64,000 bases of DNA from an uncultured Alloprevotella sp. (GCA_944320745.1 CALUIN010000004.1:40457-104456); one strand, 5' to 3'; shown: positions 54,392 through 63,806, counted from the stretch's first letter. The notes: a model not told the origin generated them from the sequence alone. Numbers and translations: made by a program.

Positions 54392-55669
54392 ATGAACATC
54401 ATCCATACCGCCGACTGGCACCTGGGCAACACGTTCCACGGCTACAGCCGCCTCGAGGAGCACCGCCACTTCCTGGAGTGGCTGCTCGGCGTGCTCCGCG
54501 CCCGCCGGCCGGACGTGCTGCTCGTCACGGGCGACGTGTTCGACTCGGCCAACCCTTCGGCCGCCGCCGAACGCCTTTACTACAACTTCCTGATGCAGGC
54601 CGTGCAGGCCGTCAAGGGGCTGCAGGTAGTCATCACCGCAGGCAACCACGATTCACCGGGCCGCCTGGAGGCTACAGCGGAAATGCTCCGCGCCTTCAAC
54701 GTCTACGTGCGCGGCTACGTCCACCGCGACCCGGAGACGGACGAGCCGGACGTGGAGAGCCTGCTGCTGCCCCTGAGCTCCCGCCTCTCGCCCGAGGCGC
54801 AGGTGGTCTGCTTCGCCCTGCCCTTCCTGCGGCCGGGCGACTACCCGGGCGGACTCTCCGTGCAGGAGGGCATAGCCTGGTATCTGGACCGCCTGACGCG
54901 GCGGCTGCGCAAAAGCGACTTCCGGGGGCTGCCCGTCGTCGTGGCGGCCCACTTCTACGCCGCCGGGGCGGAGATCTGCGCCGGGGAGCATAGCGAACGT
55001 CTCGTGGTGGGCGGGCAGGACTGCGTGGACGCGCGGGCCGTGGCCTGCGGCGCGGCCTACACCGCTCTGGGCCACCTGCACAAGGCGCAGCAGGTGGGAG
55101 GAGGGGCGGACGCCCTGCACTACGCGGGGAGCGCGCTCCCCATGTCGTTCTCCGAGAAAGGATACCACCACGGCGTGACGGCCGTCGAAATAGACGCGGC
55201 AGGACACGCCACGACCGCCCGCATTGACTACACCCCGCAGCGGCCGCTCGTCTCCATCCCCGGGCGGGGCGCCGCCGCGCCGGCCGACGTGCTGGCCGCC
55301 TGCGCCGCCCTGCCGTCGCGCAGGGAGGAGCCCGACGAGGCCACCTGGCCTTACCTGGAAATCCGCGTGGAGGAACGGCAGCCCGAGCCCGGACTGCTTC
55401 ACGAGGTGACGGCCCGCCTGGCCGACCGGGCCGTGCGCCTGTGCCGCATGGTGCGCGAGGTGCCCGACAGTCCCGACCCCGGCGCCGAGGGCAATCCGCC
55501 GCAGTCGCTCCACAGGCTGGAACCGGCCGACGTGGCGCGCCGCTTCTTTGAAAACCGCTACCACGCCGCCATGCCCGACGGGCTCGCCGCACGCTTCGAA
55601 CGCGCCGCCCGCGAGGCGGCCGACGAAAGCGCCGCCGCGCCGGAGGCCCCCTCTCCCAAATCCGAATAA
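54392..55669 (+). CDS. sbcD: Exonuclease subunit SbcD (Mre11 homologue)
   Basis: SbcD is the manganese-dependent nuclease of the SbcCD complex, which cuts DNA hairpins and processes double-strand ends. The 425-residue protein has the phosphoesterase motifs in order: HTADWHLGNTFHG (residues 5-17), VTGDVFDSANPS, ITAGNHDSPGR, VAAHFY and TALGHLHKAQ. The C-terminal capping domain is present. The sbcC start lies two bases after its stop, so the subunits are made together. Its substrate, long DNA hairpins, is just what the inverted 21-nt repeats of this window would form. Confidence 0.95.
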   Translation: MNIIHTADWHLGNTFHGYSRLEEHRHFLEWLLGVLRARRPDVLLVTGDVFDSANPSAAAERLYYNFLMQAVQAVKGLQVVITAGNHDSPGRLEATAEMLRAFNVYVRGYVHRDPETDEPDVESLLLPLSSRLSPEAQVVCFALPFLRPGDYPGGLSVQEGIAWYLDRLTRRLRKSDFRGLPVVVAAHFYAAGAEICAGEHSERLVVGGQDCVDARAVACGAAYTALGHLHKAQQVGGGADALHYAGSALPMSFSEKGYHHGVTAVEIDAAGHATTARIDYTPQRPLVSIPGRGAAAPADVLAACAALPSRREEPDEATWPYLEIRVEERQPEPGLLHEVTARLADRAVRLCRMVREVPDSPDPGAEGNPPQSLHRLEPADVARRFFENRYHAAMPDGLAARFERAAREAADESAAAPEAPSPKSE

Positions 55670-55671
55670 CT

Positions 55672-58600
55672 ATGAAAATAGACAAGATAACTATCTGCAA
55701 CCTCACCTCGCTCGAGGGCGAGCAGATCATCGACTTCACCAAAGAGCCGCTGCGCTCGGCGGGGCTCTTCGCCATTACGGGCGACACGGGCGCGGGCAAG
55801 TCCACCGTGCTCGACGCCATTTGCCTGGCCCTCTACAACCGGGCCCCGCGCTTCGACAACGTGGAGCGCTTCCAAGGCGACAGCTGGAAGAAAAACGAGG
55901 ACCGCGCCCAGGCCATCCAGGCCAACGACGTGCGCAACATCCTGCGCCGCGGCTGCCGCGAGGGCTACTGCCGCGTGGAGTTCACCGCCACCGACGGAGC
56001 GCGCTACGAGGCCGGCTGGAGCCTCAGCCTCAAGCGCACCGGCACGTACAACAGCGTGACGCGCTCGCTCCGCCAGCTCGCGCCACGCCGCGAGACCGTG
56101 CCCGAGAAGGAAGTGGCCGCCCGCCTGCCCGAAATCATCGGGCTCGACTACACCCAGTTCACGCGCACCGTCATGCTGGCGCAAAACAGCTTCGCCAACT
56201 TCCTCCGCGCCCGACGCGACGAGAAGTCGGCCCTGCTCGAGAAACTCACCGGAACAGAAATCTACGGCCGCATCTCGCAAAAGATCAACGAACTGGCAGG
56301 ACAGGCCCGACGCACCGTGGAGGACCTCGAGAACATCGTGCAAGGCATTCTGCACGACCGCCTCCAGCCCGACGAACTGCATAGCCTCAGCGAGGAGCGC
56401 ACCCTCCTGACCGCCTCGGCCGAAGGCTCCGCCCGCCGCAGCGAGCTCATATCGCGCCAGCTGCGCTGGTACGCCGACTTCGACGCCGCCTCGGCCCAGG
56501 TCCGCGCCCGCGAGGCCGAAAGCGCCGCCGCCCACAAGCAGTACGTCGCCGTACGCTCCGACGAGCTCCTGCTCGAACGCTACGACTCGCTGCTCGCCGT
56601 ACAGCCGCTCTACCAACAGATCGTCATGCGCCAGGCCGACGTCGAGGAACTGAAGCGCCAGGAGGACGACACGACAGCCCGGATCAGCGCCGGCGAGGAA
56701 GCCTTGCGCCAGACCGCCGCCCGGCTCGACTCGGCCCGCGAACGGGTGGCCGACGCCGAGCGGCAGGCCGCGCAGCGACGGCCCGTCATCAGCCGCGGAC
56801 ATGCCCTGACCGGCGAAATCTCCGAAGTGGAGGGCCAGCTGCGCAAAGCCGACGAGCAGGTGGCCCGCGCCCAAGCCTCGCTCGACGAGCAGCACTCCCG
56901 CCTGCTGGCCAAGCGCGGCCAGGCAGAACGCACCCACCAGGAGCTCGAGCAACACCAGCTCCACCAGCAGGCCCTGTCCGTCCACCGGCTGATGTTCGAC
57001 AAGTTCGACCTGGTCAAGGACAAGCTGAGCGTGCTCACGGCCGAGACCCGGCGCAACCAGGAACTCCACAAGCGCTTCGCCGAACTGCAGAAAAAGCAAT
57101 CGGACCTGGCCGCCACGACCGGCTCGCTCGAGAAGAAACAACAGGCCGACGAGGCGCAGATGGCATCGCTGAAGAGCGAGCTCCTCATTCACCGCCAGAC
57201 CAACCAAGGGCACGACAGCGTGGCCCTGCAGCAGCGCTTCGCCGACAACCGCAACCGCCTCCTGGGCCTGGAGCGCGCGCAAGCCCTCTGGGCCCGCATC
57301 TCCTCGGGCTACGAGGCCATCGAGGAAAAACACGCCGGGCTGAAGCGCCTCGAGATGGAGCAGGAACAGACCCGCAAGGACCTGGAGCGCGCCGCCCTGG
57401 AAGCCAAGGCGAGCGAGGAGGCCTACAGACGGCTCAACGTGGCCCTCACCCTGAGCCAGAGCGAAAACATCGTGCAGCTGCGCCGCCAGCTCAAGGAAGG
57501 CACGGCCTGCCCCGTGTGTGGTGCCACGCACCACCCCTACCACACCGAGACGGAGCGCGAACTGGGCGAGCTGCTCACCAACCTGGGGAAGGAGTTCAAG
57601 GAAATATCCGAGGAGCTGCAGAGCCGCCGCGACCGCCTGGCCGCCCTGCAGCGCCAGCTCGCCGCCGGCGAGGGGCAGCTCCGCGCCGAGCGGCAGAACC
57701 TGGCCGACAGGGAGGAGCGAGGGCGGGCCGACGCCGAGGAGTGGAAGGCCTGCGCCGGACTGGACCCTTCCTTTGCCGAATGCTCCCCTTCAGTTAACCG
57801 CGACGCCCGCCGCCTTACCATCGGGCTGCTCATCGACAACACGCAGCGCGCCGTCGACGAGGCCCGCACCGACCTGGAAACGTTCAACTACCACCAGCAG
57901 CACATCAACCGCCTCAACGAAGCCATCAACGCGCTCGACTCCCAGATGTCCGACGACCACGCCTACCTGGACAGCCTGCGCACCCAGTACCAGATAGCCT
58001 CCGCCTCGGCCGCCGACACCGAGCGCGCCATGCAGCTCTCCGACCGCTCCTGCAGCGAGCTCTACACCGACCTGGACGAGATGGTGACCCTTTCAGGCTG
58101 GTTCACCGAATGGAAGAACAGCCCCGACAACTTCCGCCTGCGCCTCACGGCCCTCTACCGCGACTGGCAGCAGACGACCCGCGAGCTCGACGGCTGCACG
58201 CGCAGCGAAGCCCTCCTGCGCGAGGAGGTAAAGGCCGCCGAACACAACGAGAACGAAGCACGCCGCCGCGCCGTGCAGGCCGCCGAGGCCCGCGACGCCG
58301 CCGCCGAGACGCTGGCCAACAAGCGGCAGGAGCTGGTGCGCCTCTTCGGCGAGGGCTCGCCCGAAAAGGAGGAGGAAGCCCTGCAGACCGCGCTCGACAA
58401 GGCCCGCGCCGCCGAGGCACAGGCCCGCGCCGCGCACGACGATGCCGCCGGCAGGCTACAGCTGCTGCAAGGCACGCTGCGCAACCTCGCCGACTCGCGC
58501 GACGCCAAGCTAAAGGAGTTCCGCAGCCGCACGGAGGAGCTGGACCAGTGGATACTGCGCTACAACGGGACCCACCCGCCCGTGCAGTTTGCCGAACTGG

Positions 58601-59427
58601 ACGCCCTCTTCTCCGACCGGCGCGACTGGAAGACCCTGCGCGACCGCATCCACGGCCTGCGCGAGGCCGTCGCCCTGGCCGCCAGCCGGCTCGACGCCGC
58701 CCGCCAGACGCTCCTCTCCCTCCAAGGCGCGCCGGACCGCCCCTCGGAGCAGGACGGTGAGACCCGTCCCCGCCTGCAGGCCGAGGCGGAGCGCCTCCGC
58801 ACGGAAGCGGAACGGCTCCACGAGCGCTTGGGCCAGATCAGCCTGCGCCTCATGGCCCACGAAGCCTGCGAGCGGAAAGCCGCCGCCTACGACGGCCCCC
58901 TGGCCGAGGCGCGGGCGGACCGCGACGAGTGGAAACGCCTCGACACGCTCTTCGGCAGCGCCGACGGGAAGAAGTTCCGCGAAGTGGCCCAGCAGTACAC
59001 GTTCCACTTCCTCGTGGACCACGCCAACTACCAGCTGCGCCAGCTCTCGCCGCGCTACCGCCTGCGCGCCGTCCCCGACTCGCTGACGCTCGAAATCATC
59101 GACCACGACATGTTCGACCAGCACCGCTACGTCTGCTCCCTCTCCGGCGGCGAGACGTTCGTCGTCAGCCTGGCCCTGGCCCTGGGCCTGGCCTCGCTCT
59201 CGGCCGAAGGCCTGTCCATAGGCAGCCTCTTTATCGACGAGGGCTTCGGCAACCTGGACCACGACTCGCTCGAGCTCGTCATGACCGCGCTCTCCAACCT
59301 GGAGAACACGCAGGGCCGGAAGGTGGGCGTCATCAGTCACACGGAGCAGATACGCTCCCAGATCAGCCCCCAGGTGCGCCTGGTCAAACTCCCCGCGGGA
59401 GGCCGCAGCCGCATCGAGATAGGCTGA
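55672..59427 (+). CDS. sbcC: Exonuclease subunit SbcC (Rad50 homologue)
   Basis: SbcC is the SMC-like ATPase that opens and positions DNA for SbcD. The 1251-residue protein has a Walker A motif GDTGAGKST near residue 38, long coiled coils on both sides of a zinc hook CPVCGATHHPY near residue 613, and the ABC signature LSGGETFVVSLALALGLASLS near residue 1157, followed by FIDEGFGNLD (Walker B). It is somewhat longer than the E. coli protein (1048), mostly in the coiled coils. The stop is followed within 11 bases by repeat locus L. Confidence 0.95.
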   Translation: MKIDKITICNLTSLEGEQIIDFTKEPLRSAGLFAITGDTGAGKSTVLDAICLALYNRAPRFDNVERFQGDSWKKNEDRAQAIQANDVRNILRRGCREGYCRVEFTATDGARYEAGWSLSLKRTGTYNSVTRSLRQLAPRRETVPEKEVAARLPEIIGLDYTQFTRTVMLAQNSFANFLRARRDEKSALLEKLTGTEIYGRISQKINELAGQARRTVEDLENIVQGILHDRLQPDELHSLSEERTLLTASAEGSARRSELISRQLRWYADFDAASAQVRAREAESAAAHKQYVAVRSDELLLERYDSLLAVQPLYQQIVMRQADVEELKRQEDDTTARISAGEEALRQTAARLDSARERVADAERQAAQRRPVISRGHALTGEISEVEGQLRKADEQVARAQASLDEQHSRLLAKRGQAERTHQELEQHQLHQQALSVHRLMFDKFDLVKDKLSVLTAETRRNQELHKRFAELQKKQSDLAATTGSLEKKQQADEAQMASLKSELLIHRQTNQGHDSVALQQRFADNRNRLLGLERAQALWARISSGYEAIEEKHAGLKRLEMEQEQTRKDLERAALEAKASEEAYRRLNVALTLSQSENIVQLRRQLKEGTACPVCGATHHPYHTETERELGELLTNLGKEFKEISEELQSRRDRLAALQRQLAAGEGQLRAERQNLADREERGRADAEEWKACAGLDPSFAECSPSVNRDARRLTIGLLIDNTQRAVDEARTDLETFNYHQQHINRLNEAINALDSQMSDDHAYLDSLRTQYQIASASAADTERAMQLSDRSCSELYTDLDEMVTLSGWFTEWKNSPDNFRLRLTALYRDWQQTTRELDGCTRSEALLREEVKAAEHNENEARRRAVQAAEARDAAAETLANKRQELVRLFGEGSPEKEEEALQTALDKARAAEAQARAAHDDAAGRLQLLQGTLRNLADSRDAKLKEFRSRTEELDQWILRYNGTHPPVQFAELDALFSDRRDWKTLRDRIHGLREAVALAASRLDAARQTLLSLQGAPDRPSEQDGETRPRLQAEAERLRTEAERLHERLGQISLRLMAHEACERKAAAYDGPLAEARADRDEWKRLDTLFGSADGKKFREVAQQYTFHFLVDHANYQLRQLSPRYRLRAVPDSLTLEIIDHDMFDQHRYVCSLSGGETFVVSLALALGLASLSAEGLSIGSLFIDEGFGNLDHDSLELVMTALSNLENTQGRKVGVISHTEQIRSQISPQVRLVKLPAGGRSRIEIG

Positions 59428-59437
59428 CAGGCCGCTC

Positions 59438-59521
59438 GCCCTATCCCCGCGAAAACGGGGCTAAGCCCAGTTCCGACTGGCCTTAGCCCCGTTTTCGCGC
59501 GCCTTAGTCCCGTGGTCAGAG
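59438..59521. repeat. 21-nt repeat locus L, forming a long hairpin
   Basis: Units start at 59438, 59459, 59480 and 59501. The second faces the others. 59448-59465 pairs perfectly with 59482-59499 over 18 bp. After one C-C mismatch, CCAGT and ACTGG continue the stem to a TCCG loop, giving 23 pairs in all. The last unit overlaps the stop codon of the convergent permease gene. It lies between sbcC and that gene. Confidence 0.92.
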
Positions 59522-60748
59522 GAAACGGCGGCTCAGGTAGCGCACGGGATACCACACGGAGAGGAACCCCACGGCGACGACCGTGACGAAGACGAGCACG
59601 ACGTCGGTCCAGTGGATGCTCACGGGATAGGCGTCCACGATGAAGCTGCCCTCCGAGCCGCCCAGGCGCAGGAAGCCGAACGACTCCTGCAACCAGCACA
59701 GCAGCAGCCCCAGGGCAAGGCCGGCCACGGCGCCTACGAGCGTGATGAGCCGGCTCTCGATGAGGAAGATGCGCGTCAGGGCGCGGTCGTCCATGCCCAG
59801 GCAGCGCAGCGTGGCGATGTTGTCCCGCTTGTCGATAATCAGCATGGAGACGGAGCCGATAATGTTGAAGCAGGCCACGAGCACGATGAACGTGAGAAAC
59901 CCGTAGGCCACGAGCTTCTCTATCTTCATCACGTTGAACGTCTCGGCGTGCTGCTCCATGCGGTTGCGCACCTCGTAGGCCGGCCCCGCGGCGGCGGCCA
60001 CCCTGCGCTCCACGGCCTCGGCGTCGGCCCCGTCCTTGAGCTTCAGCTCCAGGGACGTGATGCGCCCCTCCTGCTCGAAGAGGCGGCGGGCAAAGTCGAG
60101 CGAGGTGAGCAGATAGACGTCGTCGTAACGCTTCTGGCTCACCTGGAAATAGACGCCGGCGGAGAAGATGTCCGCCACGTTGAAGCTCTCGGCCGGATTG
60201 GCCAGGTTGATGCGCTCGCCGCGGCGCGGGGCGCAGAGCTGCAGCTGGCCGAAGTTCACGCCCATGCGGCAGGCCAGGCCGAAGCCGGGGACGGCATAGT
60301 CCACGCCGGCCACGCTCAGCTCGGGCAGGGGCATGGACGCGCCGGACGGGGCCCGGACGATGCTGTCCACGCCCGTGACGCGGCCGAAGTTGGCATCGAC
60401 ACCCTTGATGGTGACCACGAGCGGATTGCCCTTGTAGAGGATGAGCGCGTTCTCCTCCAGGCAGGCCGAGCTCAGGGCCACGCCCTCCACGGCGGCCGCG
60501 CGGCGCAGGGCGGCATCGTCCGCGGCGGCGTACTTCCCGCGCACCGGGACGACTTCCAGCTGGGGGTCGAACGTGGAGTAGAGGCTGCCGATGAGATCGC
60601 GGAAGCCGTTGAACACGGACAGCACGCAGACGAGCGCCGCCGTAGCCACGGCGACGCCGCACGCCGATATGCCCGAGATGATATTGATGGCGCTGTGGCT
60701 CTTCTTGGCGAAGAGGTAGCGGCGCGCCAGAAAGAAGGGTAGGTGCAT
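59516..60748 (-). CDS. ABC transporter permease, LolC/LolE-like
   Basis: This 410-residue inner-membrane protein has the FtsX/MacB permease layout: a first helix near residues 20-45 (HSAINIISGISACGVAVATAALVCVLSVFNGF), a large periplasmic domain (residues about 50-270), and three more helices (FLTFIVLVACFNIIGSVSML, ITLVGAVAGLALGLLLCWL, VVLVFVTVVAVGFLSVWYP). In this family such proteins pull lipoproteins from the inner membrane to the carrier LolA. A matching ATPase is not in the window. It lies 37 bases after rbfA on the same strand; its 3' end meets repeat locus L. Confidence 0.9.
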   Translation of the reverse strand: MHLPFFLARRYLFAKKSHSAINIISGISACGVAVATAALVCVLSVFNGFRDLIGSLYSTFDPQLEVVPVRGKYAAADDAALRRAAAVEGVALSSACLEENALILYKGNPLVVTIKGVDANFGRVTGVDSIVRAPSGASMPLPELSVAGVDYAVPGFGLACRMGVNFGQLQLCAPRRGERINLANPAESFNVADIFSAGVYFQVSQKRYDDVYLLTSLDFARRLFEQEGRITSLELKLKDGADAEAVERRVAAAAGPAYEVRNRMEQHAETFNVMKIEKLVAYGFLTFIVLVACFNIIGSVSMLIIDKRDNIATLRCLGMDDRALTRIFLIESRLITLVGAVAGLALGLLLCWLQESFGFLRLGGSEGSFIVDAYPVSIHWTDVVLVFVTVVAVGFLSVWYPVRYLSRRFL

Positions 60749-60785
60749 GGCAGAAAGGTTGCGGAGGAAGGCCGGCGGCCGGCGC

Positions 60786-61121
60786 TCACTTCTTGAGCAG
60801 TTCGTCGATGTGTTCTATGTAGTCGAGCGAATCGTCGACGAAGAAGCGCAGCTCGGGGATGATGCGCAGCTGGTGGCGCACACGGGTGCCCAGCTCGTAG
60901 CGCACCTCGCGGGCGTGGCGGTTGATGCTCTCCACCACTTCCTGCGCGCGCTCCGAGGGGAACACGCTCAGGTAGGCGCGGCACACGCTCAGGTCGGGAC
61001 TGATGCGCACGGTGCAGACCGAGACCAGCAGGCCGTGCGTAGCCTGCGTCTGCCGCTGGAACATATCGCTCAGTTCCTTCTGCAGCAGGCGGGCTATCTT
61101 TTGCTGACGGGTAGTTTCCAT
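60786..61121 (-). CDS. rbfA: 30S ribosome-binding factor A
   Basis: RbfA helps mature the 5' end of 16S rRNA in the small ribosomal subunit. The 111-residue protein (METTRQQKIARLLQKELSDM start) has the KH-like core with VSVCTVRISPDLSVCRAYLSVFP and IPELRFFVDDSLDYIEHIDELL, close to the family consensus. I chose the ATG at 61121; the longer frame upstream runs through the promoter element. It leads into the permease gene, an order common in Bacteroides. Confidence 0.95.
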   Translation of the reverse strand: METTRQQKIARLLQKELSDMFQRQTQATHGLLVSVCTVRISPDLSVCRAYLSVFPSERAQEVVESINRHAREVRYELGTRVRHQLRIIPELRFFVDDSLDYIEHIDELLKK

Positions 61122-61147
61122 AAAGCTAAGAATGAAGGTTTCGGGGA

Positions 61148-61155
61148 CAAAGTTA
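61148..61155 (-). promoter_or_regulatory. -7 promoter element of rbfA
   Basis: The minus strand reads TAACTTTG, 26 bases before the rbfA ATG, in the 62-base gap after the O-methyltransferase gene. Confidence 0.6.
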
Positions 61156-61183
61156 CGAAAAAAATCTCCTGGCGGGCGCGCCC

Positions 61184-61816
61184 TCACTTGCGGCGGACGA
61201 CGGTCAGCCCGTCGCGCAGGGGGAGGATGACCTTTTCCACACGCTCGTCAGCGGCGACCAGGTCGTTGAACCGGCGTATGCCGAGCGTCTGCGCGTCGTC
61301 GTCGTAGGCGGGGTCCACGACGTGTCCGTCCCAGAGCGTGTTGTCGGCCAAGATGAAGCCGCCCGGGCGCAAGTGGTCCATGACCAGGGCGTAGTAGTCG
61401 GCGTACTGCCGCTTGTTTCCGTCGATGAAGGCCATGTCGAACTGTAGGCCGGATCCGGGCAAGAGCCGGAGCACGTCGCCGATGACGAACTCGATGCGCG
61501 GCGGGTAGGGCGAACCCTCGAGCCAGGGGCGGGTGAAGTCCTCCTGCTCGTCGTTGATCTCGTAAGTGCGGATCACTGTGCCGGGGGCCATGGCCGCGGC
61601 CATGCACAGGGCGGAGTAGCCCGAGTAGGTGCCTATCTCGAGCACGTGGCGCGGGGCGATGAGGCGCGTGAGCAGGCGCAGTATGAGCCCCTGCAGGTGG
61701 CCGGAGGCCATGCGGGGGCGGAGCAGGCAGGTGTTCGTGGCGCGGTAGAGGCGGTAGAGGTAGTCGTCCTCGGGCGATATGTGGGCGAGGACGTAGTCTT
61801 CGAGTTCGGGTGTCAT
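61184..61816 (-). CDS. SAM-dependent O-methyltransferase (COMT-like)
   Basis: This 210-residue class I methyltransferase resembles catechol and caffeoyl-CoA O-methyltransferases. It has the SAM motif VLEIGTYSGYSALCMA near residue 57, YEINDEQEDF (motif for the ribose hydroxyls), FDMAFIDGNKRQY with metal-site acid, and ILADNTLWDGHVVDP holding the Asp-Asn metal ligands. The methyl acceptor is unknown. It lies 21 bases after the pyruvate kinase gene on the same strand and is probably co-transcribed. Confidence 0.9.
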   Translation of the reverse strand: MTPELEDYVLAHISPEDDYLYRLYRATNTCLLRPRMASGHLQGLILRLLTRLIAPRHVLEIGTYSGYSALCMAAAMAPGTVIRTYEINDEQEDFTRPWLEGSPYPPRIEFVIGDVLRLLPGSGLQFDMAFIDGNKRQYADYYALVMDHLRPGGFILADNTLWDGHVVDPAYDDDAQTLGIRRFNDLVAADERVEKVILPLRDGLTVVRRK

Positions 61817-61837
61817 GCTCGGTCGGCGCTGGCGGGG

Positions 61838-63277
61838 TCAGTTGGGGAAGGTCTCCTTGCCCTCTGACTCGAAGAGGTTCTTCACGATGTTCATCTCCAT
61901 GAACGAGGTGCGCTGCTCCTTGCGCTGGGAGCCGAGGTAGCAGATGCGGTCCTCGAGGCGCACCATGCCGTCAGAGAGGAGCTTGCGCAGGGCGGCCAGG
62001 AGGAACTCGTGTCCGTAGCTCTTCATGGGCATGTAGATGGCGTAGACGCCGTAGGAGAGGGCCAGGTGGCGCACGGTGCGCGCCTTGTAGCATATGGCCA
62101 GGATGACGCAGCGGCCGCGGAAGGAGGAGACATAGCGGGCCGTGCGGCCGGAGTAGCTATCCGTGATGATGGCGCGCAGACGCATGCGCTTGGTGGCCAT
62201 GACGGCTTCCTTGGCGAAGAACTCCGTGACATCGGGGGAGGGGGAGAGGGGGATGTCCACGTCGTCGAAGAGTTCGAAGTTGTCCTTCTCGGCCTGCTCG
62301 GCCACGGTGGCCATGACGCGGACGGCTTCCACGGGATAGTCGCCGTAGGCGGTCTCACCGCTGAGCATGAGGGCGTCGGCGCGGGAGTAGACGGCGTTGG
62401 CTATGTCCGTCACCTCCGTGCGCAGGGGCCTGGGGTTGCGGATCATGCTCTGGAGCATCTGTGTGGCCACGATAACGGGCTTGTGGGCGCGGATAGCCTT
62501 GGCGACGATGCGGCGCTGGATGCCGGGGATGAGCTCCTGGGGCACTTCGATGCCCAAGTCGCCGCGGGCCACCATGACGCCGTCGGCGGCCTCGAGGATC
62601 TCGTCGATGTTGTCCACGCCCTCCTGGTTCTCTATCTTGGCGATGATGCGGATGTCGCTGCCTGCCTCGTCGAGCATGCGGCGCACTTCGAGCACGTCCT
62701 CGCGGGAGCGGACGAAGGAGTGGGCGATGAAGGCCACGTCGGCCTCTATGGCGAAGGCGATGTTGGCGCGGTCGCGCTCGGTGAGGGCCGGCAGGTTGAT
62801 GCGCGTGCCCGGCACGTTGACGCTCTTGCGCGAGCCGAGGGTGGCGTCGTTCTCCACGCGGCAGAGCAGCGCGCCCTCGGCCTTGTCCTCGACGTAGAGG
62901 CCCAGCGCCCCGTCGTCTATGAGCACATGGGCGCCCACGCCGACGTCCGTCACGAAGCCGGGATAGGTCACGGCGATGCGCTCCGCCGTGGTCACGCGGT
63001 CGGGGTCGCCGACGATGCGCACGATGTCGCCGCGGTGCAGCTCGATGGGGCGCTCGCAGCGCGTGGTGCGCACTTCGGGGCCCTTCGTGTCGACGAGCAC
63101 GGCGATGTGGCTGGACACTTCGCGCACGTTGTTGATGACGCGGCGCATGCCTTCCGCGTCCTGGTGGGCGGTGTTGAGGCGCACGACGTTCATGCCCGCC
63201 TCGTAGAGATCGCGGAGCAGGCCGATGTCGCACCGGGCGTCCGAGATGGTGGCTACTATCTTGGTTTTCTTGTACAT
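61838..63277 (-). CDS. pyk: Pyruvate kinase
   Basis: This enzyme turns phosphoenolpyruvate and ADP into pyruvate and ATP in glycolysis. The 479-residue protein starts MYKKTKIVATISDARCD and has the N-terminal barrel motifs VRLNTAHQD, LVDTKGPEVRT, IIAKIENQEGVDNIDEIL (catalytic lysine) and GVMVARGDLGIEVP, plus ADALMLSGETAYGDYPVEAV. The B domain is present. The C-terminal domain is complete, and no extra phosphohistidine domain follows. It lies between aroQ and the O-methyltransferase gene, 54 bases from the aroQ stop. Confidence 0.96.
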   Translation of the reverse strand: MYKKTKIVATISDARCDIGLLRDLYEAGMNVVRLNTAHQDAEGMRRVINNVREVSSHIAVLVDTKGPEVRTTRCERPIELHRGDIVRIVGDPDRVTTAERIAVTYPGFVTDVGVGAHVLIDDGALGLYVEDKAEGALLCRVENDATLGSRKSVNVPGTRINLPALTERDRANIAFAIEADVAFIAHSFVRSREDVLEVRRMLDEAGSDIRIIAKIENQEGVDNIDEILEAADGVMVARGDLGIEVPQELIPGIQRRIVAKAIRAHKPVIVATQMLQSMIRNPRPLRTEVTDIANAVYSRADALMLSGETAYGDYPVEAVRVMATVAEQAEKDNFELFDDVDIPLSPSPDVTEFFAKEAVMATKRMRLRAIITDSYSGRTARYVSSFRGRCVILAICYKARTVRHLALSYGVYAIYMPMKSYGHEFLLAALRKLLSDGMVRLEDRICYLGSQRKEQRTSFMEMNIVKNLFESEGKETFPN

Positions 63278-63331
63278 AATCGTAAGTCTGTCGGTAGGTT
63301 CAAGGGAAATCCGCGGGCCGGAAGCGGGGCC

Positions 63332-63778
63332 TCAGTCCCGGCCGGCTGCCGCGCACAGCAGGCCCTCGACAGCCAGGCGGTAGGAGTCCAGCCCGAAGCC
63401 GCACACCACGCCGACGCAGGCCGGGGCTATCATGGACTGCCGCCGGAAGGCCTCGCGGCTGTGGACGTTGGAGATGTGGACTTCCACCACGGGGACGGGC
63501 ACGGAGCGGATGGCATCGAGCAGGGCCACGGACGTATGGGTATAGGCACCGGCGTTGAAGGCCACGCCGTCCGTCCCGTCGGTGGCGGCGGCCTGCAGGC
63601 GGTCGATGAGGCTGCCCTCGGCGTTGCTCTGGTAATAGTCTATCTCCACGTCGGGATAGCGGCGGCGCAGGGCCTCCAGGCAACCGTCCATGGTGCCCGT
63701 GCCGTAGATGCCGGGCTCGCGCCTGCCGAGTAGGTTGAGGTTCGGCCCGTTGAGTATCAAAATCTTCTTTTTTTCCAT
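63332..63778 (-). CDS. aroQ: Type II 3-dehydroquinate dehydratase
   Basis: AroQ makes 3-dehydroshikimate, the third step of the shikimate pathway. The 148-residue protein has the full type II pattern: ILILNGPNLNLLGRREPGIYG (residues 5-25, with the catalytic tyrosine at the end), QSNAEGSLIDRLQ, AFNAGAYTHTSVALLDA and EVHISNVHSREAFRRQS, with the catalytic histidine. The longer frame upstream lies in the promoter region; the ATG at 63778 gives normal length. pyk follows after 54 bases. Confidence 0.95.
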   Translation of the reverse strand: MEKKKILILNGPNLNLLGRREPGIYGTGTMDGCLEALRRRYPDVEIDYYQSNAEGSLIDRLQAAATDGTDGVAFNAGAYTHTSVALLDAIRSVPVPVVEVHISNVHSREAFRRQSMIAPACVGVVCGFGLDSYRLAVEGLLCAAAGRD

Positions 63779-63798
63779 ACGTGTTGCGGGAAAAGGCT

Positions 63799-63806
63799 TA
63801 ACTTTG
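63799..63806 (+). promoter_or_regulatory. Candidate -7 element facing the right-edge gene
   Basis: TAACTTTG on the plus strand lies 64 bases before the ATG at 63871. It is left of the aroQ -7 element, so transcripts from the two would overlap by about 30 bases. Confidence 0.5.
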
